Shown here piece after piece: positions 7,099 to 13,579 of a stretch of 16,026 nucleotides of DNA. This DNA comes from Burkholderiaceae bacterium (GTDB lineage Bacteria; Pseudomonadota; Gammaproteobacteria; Burkholderiales; Burkholderiaceae_D). How positions within the stretch are numbered: the first letter of the stretch is position 1; the number at the start of each line of letters is the position of its first letter. The stretch spans positions 1 to 16,026 of the forward strand of contig JAIELO010000025.1 of the NCBI GenBank assembly GCA_019752915.1, written 5' to 3'. The notes under the pieces were generated by a model. The model searched no databases, had not been told where the DNA came from, and saw only the letters and a list, made by a program, of their open reading frames with translations. The translations under genes were made by a program, and so were the position numbers.

Positions 7099-7193
7099 GC
7101 GAAATCCTTGCGTGGGGATCTCAGTGATTCTACGTAAAAAGTGGTTGACTTTTGCGGTGCAGCATGTTTTCGCTACGCACGCAGGGATTTCGC
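7099..7193. repeat. 16-bp inverted repeat with 63-nt loop, 3' of spoVR
   Basis: Left arm GCGAAATCCTTGCGTG (7099-7114) and right arm CACGCAGGGATTTCGC (7178-7193) pair at 15 of 16 positions; the one mismatch is a G-T wobble on one strand. The loop holds a further small hairpin, AAAAGT (7137-7142) with ACTTTT (7148-7153). It lies 60 bases past the spoVR stop. It lacks a T-run typical of an intrinsic terminator. It could be a 3'-UTR structure, a small-RNA gene, or a remnant of a short terminal-inverted-repeat element. Confidence 0.7.
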
Positions 7194-7252
7194 CTCGGCT
7201 TATCCCTTGCAAGACTTGTGCCTGAAATTACATTACTGGATATTTTAGGATT

Positions 7253-8791
7253 TCAAGCGCCACGCGCCCTTTTTTCGCGTTTCACCTCCAGCGTACTGAC
7301 CACCTCGCCCTGCGCGTTGACGGTGTCCAGATGCACATCAAAGCCCCACAGGCGCGCCACGTGTTTCAGCACTTCGGCGGCCTGCTGGTTGAGCGGGCGG
7401 CGCTGGAACTGGGTATGGCGCAGCGTCAGGGCGCGATCATCCCTGGTATTGACGGACCAGACCTGGATATTCGGTTCGCGGTTGCCGAGGTTGTATTGCT
7501 CGGCCAGCTGCTGGCGCACATAGCGGTAGCCGGATTCGTCGTGGATAGCAGAAATTGCCAGTTTTTCGTTTTGATCGTCGTCCAGTACCGCAAAGAAATG
7601 AAATTCCCGGATCAGGCGGGGCGACAGGTATTGGGCGATAAAGCTCTCGTCCTTGAAGTTGCGCATGGCAAAGTCCAGCGTCTTGCGCCAGTCGCTGCCG
7701 GCAATGTCGGGGAACCAGAGCCGGTCTTCGGCTGTCGGTTGCTCGCAGATGCGGCGGATGTCGCTCATCATGGCGAAGCCGAGCGCATACGGATTGATGC
7801 CCGTGTAGTGGGGGCTGCTGACGGGCGGCTGGTAGACCACGTTGGTATGACTCTTGAGAAACTCCATCATGAAGCCATCGCCCACCACTCCCTCATCGTA
7901 CAACTGGTTGAGAATGGTGTAGTGCCAGAAGGTGGCCCAGCCCTCGTTCATGACCTGGGTTTGCCGCTGCGGGTAGAAGTACTGGGAGATTTTGCGCACA
8001 ATGCGCACCATTTCGCGCTGCCAGGGTTCCAGTAATGGTGCATATTTCTCGATAAAGTAGAGCAGGTTCTCTTCCGGCTCGGGCGGGAAACGCGGTGCGG
8101 CCTGGCTGATCTCCTCTTCTTCGCGGCGCGGCACGGTGCGCCACAGGGCATTCACCTGTGACTGCATATAGGCTTCGCGTTCCTTGAGGCGCGCCCGTTC
8201 CTGCGCCAGCGATAGTTTGGCGGGACGTTTATAGCGGTCTACCCCGTAATGCTGGATGGCGTGGCAGGAGTCGAGCAGCAGTTCGACCGCGTCGATGCCG
8301 TGGCGCTGTTCGCACTCGGCGATATAGTTCTTGGCAAACACCATGTAATCGACGATGGCGTCCGCATCGGTCCAGGTGCGGAACAGGTAATTGCCTTTAA
8401 AGAAGGAATTGTGGCCGTAGGCGGCATGGGCAATCACCAGCGCCTGCATGGTCAGGCTGTTTTCCTCCATTAAATAGGCGATGCAGGGGTTGGAGTTGAT
8501 GACAATTTCATATGCTAGCCCCATCTGGCCGCGTTTGTAACTCTTTTCCGTGGCCAGAAAGTGCTTGCCGAACGACCAGTGATTGTAAGAAACGGGCAGG
8601 CCCACCGAGGTGTAGGCATCCATCATCTGCTCGGCCGTGATGATTTCCAGCTGGTTGGTATAGGTATCCAGCCCGAAATCGGTGGCGACGCGGCGGATTT
8701 CCTGATGAATCTGCTCGATCAGCTCAAACGTCCATTCGGACTGCTCGGGCAGGGCGTTGGGGTGACGCCGCGGAGTGGTGGGAGCGTTCAT
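7253..8791 (-). CDS. ycgB: SpoVR family protein (YcgB type)
   Basis: A 512-residue member of the SpoVR family, named after Bacillus subtilis stage V sporulation protein R and called YcgB in E. coli. Its molecular activity is unknown. Conserved-looking stretches include YNHWSFGK (69-76), AYEIVINSNPCIAYLMEEN (93-111) and AHAAYGHNSFFKGN (121-134), rich in His, Asn, Tyr and Glu. NEGWATFWHYTI in the middle suggests a possible metal- or substrate-binding pocket (inference only). The start at 8791 is chosen because ATGA overlaps the yeaH stop by four bases, a translational-coupling arrangement; a longer frame starting at 8908 would overlap yeaH by 120 bases and lacks family resemblance. It is last in the yeaG-yeaH-spoVR operon; no sporulation is implied in a betaproteobacterium. 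Confidence 0.94.
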   Translation of the reverse strand: MNAPTTPRRHPNALPEQSEWTFELIEQIHQEIRRVATDFGLDTYTNQLEIITAEQMMDAYTSVGLPVSYNHWSFGKHFLATEKSYKRGQMGLAYEIVINSNPCIAYLMEENSLTMQALVIAHAAYGHNSFFKGNYLFRTWTDADAIVDYMVFAKNYIAECEQRHGIDAVELLLDSCHAIQHYGVDRYKRPAKLSLAQERARLKEREAYMQSQVNALWRTVPRREEEEISQAAPRFPPEPEENLLYFIEKYAPLLEPWQREMVRIVRKISQYFYPQRQTQVMNEGWATFWHYTILNQLYDEGVVGDGFMMEFLKSHTNVVYQPPVSSPHYTGINPYALGFAMMSDIRRICEQPTAEDRLWFPDIAGSDWRKTLDFAMRNFKDESFIAQYLSPRLIREFHFFAVLDDDQNEKLAISAIHDESGYRYVRQQLAEQYNLGNREPNIQVWSVNTRDDRALTLRHTQFQRRPLNQQAAEVLKHVARLWGFDVHLDTVNAQGEVVSTLEVKREKRARGA

Positions 8792-10059
8792 GATTTCGGC
8801 TGCTTCTTGAAGAGTTCGCGGAACACCGGATAAATGTCGGCCGGCGTGACGATTTTCTGCATGGCGAAATGCGGGTGGTGATCGGGCACCTGGGCATACT
8901 GTTCCCACAGGTTCTGCGGCGGCCCGTCGGTAATTTCTACATAGGTGTAGTACTGCACCTTGGGCATGATGGTATTAATGAGGAGCTGGCGGCACAGCAT
9001 GGAATCGTTGTCCCAGTTGTCGCCATCCGAAGCTTGCGCCACATAACTGTTCCATGCGCCGCCGCCGTAGCGTTCGTCAATGATCTGGTTGAGCAGGTGC
9101 AGCGCGGACGACACTACCGTGCCGCCCGATTCGCGCGAATGGAAAAATTCGTTTTCATCGACTTCGGCCGCAGCCGTGTGATGGCGGATGAATACCACGT
9201 CAATCTTGTCGTAGACGCGTTTGAGGAACAGGTAGAGCAGAATAAAGAAGCGTTTGGCGGTGTCCTTGCGGGTTTCATCCATGGAGCCGGAGACATCCAT
9301 CAGGCAGAACATCACGGCCTGCGTCATGGGCTTGGGTACTTTGATGCGGTTGCTATAGCGCAGGTCAAACGGATCAATAAAGGGGATCGCCAGCAGCCGG
9401 GTGTGCAGATGGTGGATCAGCTTTTTCAGTTCCAGGACCTGCGGCGCGTCCGGGCTGACGCCTTGCTTGAGCAGACTGGCCAGTTGCGCTTCGGCCTCCT
9501 GCAAATGTTTGCGGCTCGGCCCGCCCACAGCAATCCGTCGTCCCAGCGCGCCCCGTAGCGAACGCAGCACGTGGATATTCGAGGGCGTGCCGGACATGTT
9601 GTAACCGGCGCGCTGGTTTTTGAATTCGGTACTGCTGCTGAGCTGGGTTTTTACCATGTGTGGCAATTCCAGATCTTCGAAGAAGTAGTTCATGAATTCT
9701 TCGCGCGACAGTTCGAAGATGAAATCATCTTCGGAGGTCTGGTCGCTATTGCCGGCTTTGCCACCGCCGGGACCGCCACCTCCCCGCGGCCGGTTGATCA
9801 GATCGCCTTTCTGGTATTCCTCGTTGCCGGGATTGACGGTTTCCCACACGCCGCCATGGGCGTGACCAAACGCGGGCTCGCCCACATCCTTGACGGGGAT
9901 CGAGACTTTCTCGCCATTTTCCACGTCCGTGATGGAGCGTCCCTTGATGGCACGCCCCACCGCGTCCTTGATCTGGGCCTTGTAGCGCCGCAGGAAGCGC
10001 TCGCGATTGACCGCAGACTTGTTCTTGCCCTGCAAACGCCGGTCGATGAGGTAAGTCAA
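8788..10059 (-). CDS. yeaH: YeaH/YhbH family protein (DUF444, VWA-like domain)
   Basis: A 423-residue cytoplasmic protein of the YeaH/YhbH (DUF444) family, the usual partner of the YeaG/PrkA kinase. The start MTYLIDRRLQGKNKS aligns with the E. coli YeaH N-terminus as I recall it, which supports the rare TTG start at 10059; AGGAGG lies four bases upstream. A glycine-rich linker (93-100) precedes DDFIFELSREEF. The C-terminal half is von Willebrand factor A-like, with the metal-site motif DVSGSM at residues 255-260 and later QASDGDNW. Its stop overlaps the spoVR start (ATGA). It may act as a scaffold or regulator for the kinase; the function is not established. Confidence 0.95.
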   Translation of the reverse strand: MTYLIDRRLQGKNKSAVNRERFLRRYKAQIKDAVGRAIKGRSITDVENGEKVSIPVKDVGEPAFGHAHGGVWETVNPGNEEYQKGDLINRPRGGGGPGGGKAGNSDQTSEDDFIFELSREEFMNYFFEDLELPHMVKTQLSSSTEFKNQRAGYNMSGTPSNIHVLRSLRGALGRRIAVGGPSRKHLQEAEAQLASLLKQGVSPDAPQVLELKKLIHHLHTRLLAIPFIDPFDLRYSNRIKVPKPMTQAVMFCLMDVSGSMDETRKDTAKRFFILLYLFLKRVYDKIDVVFIRHHTAAAEVDENEFFHSRESGGTVVSSALHLLNQIIDERYGGGAWNSYVAQASDGDNWDNDSMLCRQLLINTIMPKVQYYTYVEITDGPPQNLWEQYAQVPDHHPHFAMQKIVTPADIYPVFRELFKKQPKS

Positions 10060-10063
10060 ATGG

Positions 10064-10069
10064 CCTCCT
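10064..10069 (-). promoter_or_regulatory. Ribosome binding site supporting a TTG start for yeaH
   Basis: AGGAGG on the minus strand, four bases before TTG 10059. The strong site compensates for the weak start codon; no in-frame ATG lies near that would preserve the family N-terminus. Confidence 0.85.
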
Positions 10070-10079
10070 GCTACGAAGT

Positions 10080-10113
10080 GGCGGCTGCCAGCCGGTGCTG
10101 GCGGGCAGCCGCC
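10080..10113 (-). other. GC-rich stem-loop between yeaG and yeaH
   Basis: Arms GGCGGCTGCC (10080-10089) and GGCAGCCGCC (10104-10113) pair perfectly over 10 bp, with possible extra pairing (AGC with GCT) inside the loop. It ends about 10 bases before the yeaH ribosome site in the 128-base yeaG-yeaH gap. No T-run follows. It may separate the dose of the kinase from that of the downstream genes (inference). Confidence 0.7.
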
Positions 10114-10187
10114 GTGCTACTGCTGTGTTTGCCGCGATGCCCTGCGGCCGGTCTGGTCACTGGCACGGCTACCCGCGCGCGCCGGAA

Positions 10188-12110
10188 CTATGACGATTTG
10201 CGCACCCGCAGATACCACTCGCATAACAGCCGCACCTGCTTTGCCGTATAACCTTTTTCCACCATGCGCGCCACGAAGTCCGCATGTTTGTTGGCGTCTT
10301 CAGCGCTGGCCTTGGCATTGAACGAAATCACCGGCAACAATTCTTCGGTGTTCGAGAACATCTTCTTCTCGATCACGCTGCGGAATTTCTCGTAGCTGGT
10401 CCAGGCCGGATTCTTGCCGCCATTGTTAGCCCGCGCGCGCAGGCCGAAGTTGACGATCTCGTTGCGGAAATCCTTGGGATTGGAAATGCCCGCCGGTTTT
10501 TCGATTTTTTCCAGCTCGCTGTTCAGCGATTCGCGGTCGAAACTCTCGCCCGTATCGGGATCGCGGTATTCCTGATCCTGTATCCAGAAGTCGGCAAACG
10601 TCACGTAGCGGTCGAAAATATTCTGGCCGTATTCGGAATAGCTTTCCAGATACGCGGTCTGGATTTCCTTGCCGATGAATTCGACATAGCGCTGCGCCAG
10701 ATGTTCCTTGATATACGAGAAGTAGCGCTGTTCCGTTTCAGGCGGGAACTGTTCGCGTTCGACCTGCTGTTCCAGCACGTACAGCAGGTGCACGGGATTG
10801 GCCGCCACTTCGGAATTATCGAAGTTAAAGACTTTTGACAGGATCTTGAAGGCGAAGCGGGTCGAAAGCCCATTCATGCCTTCGTCCACGCCGGCATAGT
10901 CCACGTACTCGTGCATGGACTTGGCCTTGGGATCGGTATCCTTGAGGTTTTCACCATCGTAGACCAGCATTTTGCTGAAGATGCTCGAGTTTTCCGGATC
11001 TTTCAGGCGCGACAGAATGGCAAACTGGGCCATCATCCTGAGCGTGCCCGGCGCGCACGGAGCCTGCGCCAGCGAGGAGTGGGCGATCAGCTTGTCGTAG
11101 ATCTTGATTTCATCGGTAACGCGCAGGCAGTACGGCACTTTGACGATGTAGATGCGGTCCAGGAAAGCTTCGTTATTGCGGTTATTCTTGAAGGTTTTCC
11201 ATTCCGATTCATTGGAGTGGGCCAGAATAATGCCTTCGAACGGGATCGCGCCGAAGCCTTCGGTGCCTTTGTAATTGCCTTCCTGGGTGGCCGTCAGCAG
11301 TGGATGCAGCACCTTGATCGGTGCCTTGAACATTTCCACGAATTCCATCAGGCCCTGATTGGCCAGACACAGCCCGCCCGAATAGCTGTAGGCATCGGGA
11401 TCATCCTGCGAATAGTCTTCCAGTTTGCGGATATCAACCTTGCCTACCAGCGAAGAAATATCCTGATTGTTTTCATCGCCCGGTTCGGTTTTCGAGATCG
11501 CTACCTGTTTCAAGACCGAGGGATAGCGCCGCACCACGCGGAACTGGTTGATGTCGCCATTGAATTCATGCAGGCGCTTGACCGCCCACGGACTGGGGAT
11601 GGTGCGCAGATAGCGGCGCGGGATGCCGTAATCTTCTTCCAGCAGCGTGCCATCCTCTTCTTCGTTGAACAGGCCCAGCGGTGACTCGTTGACGGGCGAG
11701 CCTTTCAGGCAATAGAAGGGCACGTGCTCCATCAGCGCTTTGAGCTTTTCCGCAATCGACGATTTGCCCCCGCCAACCGGCCCCAGCAGATAAAGGATCT
11801 GCTTGCGCTCTTCCAGTCCCTGCGCGGCATGACGGAAGTAGGACACTACCTGCTCGATGACTTCCTCGGTGCCGTAGAACTCGCGGAAGGCCGGGTAGAT
11901 CTTGATGACTTTGTTGGCGAAAATGCGCGACAGCCGGGTGTCGTTACGCGTGTCGACCAGCGTCGGTTCGCCGATGGCCGCCAGCATGCGCTCCGGCGCG
12001 CTGGCATAGGTCAGCTTGTCCTTTTTGCAGAGATCGAGATATTCCTTCATCGACATCTCTTCTTCCCGGGTGCGTTCGTAACGCGCGGCGTAGTTGTCAA
12101 AAATGGTCAT
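10188..12110 (-). CDS. yeaG: PrkA-family serine protein kinase YeaG
   Basis: A 640-residue cytoplasmic Ser/Thr kinase of the PrkA/YeaG family: an AAA-like ATP-binding half followed by a C-terminal kinase-like domain. Walker A is GPVGGGKSS at residues 110-118. Strongly conserved blocks are visible: KTEPGDENNQDIS, KAPIKVLHPLLTATQEGNY, ILAHSNESEW, YAGVDEGMNGLSTRFAFKIL and the terminal EWYLRVRKSS, matching E. coli YeaG closely. ATG 12110 is chosen: it gives MTIFDNYAARYE as in the family, with AAGGA six bases upstream; the frame extends 27 codons further up without family likeness. In E. coli the family is linked to nitrogen starvation and sustained stress. It heads the operon with yeaH and spoVR. 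Confidence 0.97.
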   Translation of the reverse strand: MTIFDNYAARYERTREEEMSMKEYLDLCKKDKLTYASAPERMLAAIGEPTLVDTRNDTRLSRIFANKVIKIYPAFREFYGTEEVIEQVVSYFRHAAQGLEERKQILYLLGPVGGGKSSIAEKLKALMEHVPFYCLKGSPVNESPLGLFNEEEDGTLLEEDYGIPRRYLRTIPSPWAVKRLHEFNGDINQFRVVRRYPSVLKQVAISKTEPGDENNQDISSLVGKVDIRKLEDYSQDDPDAYSYSGGLCLANQGLMEFVEMFKAPIKVLHPLLTATQEGNYKGTEGFGAIPFEGIILAHSNESEWKTFKNNRNNEAFLDRIYIVKVPYCLRVTDEIKIYDKLIAHSSLAQAPCAPGTLRMMAQFAILSRLKDPENSSIFSKMLVYDGENLKDTDPKAKSMHEYVDYAGVDEGMNGLSTRFAFKILSKVFNFDNSEVAANPVHLLYVLEQQVEREQFPPETEQRYFSYIKEHLAQRYVEFIGKEIQTAYLESYSEYGQNIFDRYVTFADFWIQDQEYRDPDTGESFDRESLNSELEKIEKPAGISNPKDFRNEIVNFGLRARANNGGKNPAWTSYEKFRSVIEKKMFSNTEELLPVISFNAKASAEDANKHADFVARMVEKGYTAKQVRLLCEWYLRVRKSS

Positions 12111-12148
12111 CGTATGTCCTTTTTCAAAGGTTAACCGACTGGTTACAG

Positions 12149-12168
12149 CGTGCCATCGATGTGGCACG
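12149..12168 (-). promoter_or_regulatory. Dyad in the yeaG leader
   Basis: Arms CGTGCCA (12149-12155) and TGGCACG (12162-12168) surround a 6-base centre. It lies about 40 bases before the yeaG ATG. It may fold as an mRNA hairpin or bind a protein. The minus strand shows TGGCACG like a sigma-54 -24 element, but the matching -12 position reads AACC, not TTGC. Confidence 0.5.
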
Positions 12169-12316
12169 GGCCCTGAACGTAGCCTACCCATTCTGATCTT
12201 ATTTTTCTTCTGGCCAGCTTCTCTGTGTGATGCGGATTGCCCGTATCGTTGAGCTGGCTTTATTGCCGGACGGCTTATATGTGTGGTGCGTAATGCTTCT
12301 TACGTTTGTGAAATTG

Positions 12317-12345
12317 ATTATTGCGCTATTGGATACGGAAGTCAA
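12317..12345 (-). promoter_or_regulatory. Sigma-70-type promoter for yeaG
   Basis: On the minus strand TTGACT (12345-12340), exactly 17 bases, then AATAAT (12322-12317): five of six consensus bases in each box. The predicted start near 12310 gives a leader of about 200 bases before the yeaG ATG, long for a simple gene. The perfect palindrome GCAGAGGCCTCTGC (12363-12376) is centred about 60 bases upstream of that start, a usual activator position. Confidence 0.6.
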
Positions 12346-12365
12346 AATAATTGTCGTGCTGTGCA

Positions 12366-12403
12366 GAGGCCTCTGCAGCGGCCTTTGCAGCGGCCTCATT
12401 TTT
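12366..12403 (+). terminator. Terminator-like hairpin made of 12-bp repeats
   Basis: GAGGCC (12366-12371) pairs with GGCCTC (12392-12397), then one mismatch, then CTGCA (12373-12377) with TGCAG (12386-12390) around an 8-base loop. A and five T residues follow (12398-12403). The stem is formed by tandem units GGCCTCTGCAGC (12368) and GGCCTTTGCAGC (12380) plus a partial third. It would end plus-strand transcription 165 bases before the deaminase gene; no upstream plus-strand gene is known. Confidence 0.45.
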
Positions 12404-12466
12404 CAGCCAATCAGCGCGGCACTTTCTGCCACAGTAGCACGCTTGCGCGCTGCTTGCTGATCGTAG

Positions 12467-13576
<1,110 letters not shown>

Positions 13577-13579
13577 GCC

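Larger units (their letters stand above)
6761..7252. other. AT-rich intergenic region upstream of tonB, no gene seen
   Basis: This 492-base spacer lies 3' of spoVR and 5' of tonB, both on the minus strand. It is visibly richer in A/T than the genes. It holds two candidate minus-strand promoters, the GGTGCA/TGCACC cluster, and the 7099-7193 inverted repeat. It shows no convincing coding frame, tRNA or classical terminator for spoVR. A 68-codon plus-strand frame at 6867-7073 has no ribosome site or family resemblance and is not accepted as a gene. Confidence 0.7.

Noticed and set aside
8792..8908. A 39-codon N-terminal extension of spoVR
   Set aside because: It would overlap yeaH by 120 bases, encodes low-complexity sequence unlike the family, and the ATGA overlap gives a better start.
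12149..12179. Sigma-54 promoter for yeaG or the deaminase
   Set aside because: TGGCACG is present on both strands, but no TTGC follows at the required distance on either strand.
12111..12191. A 27-codon N-terminal extension of yeaG
   Set aside because: It lacks similarity to the family, and ATG 12110 has a good AAGGA site and the expected MTIFDNY start.
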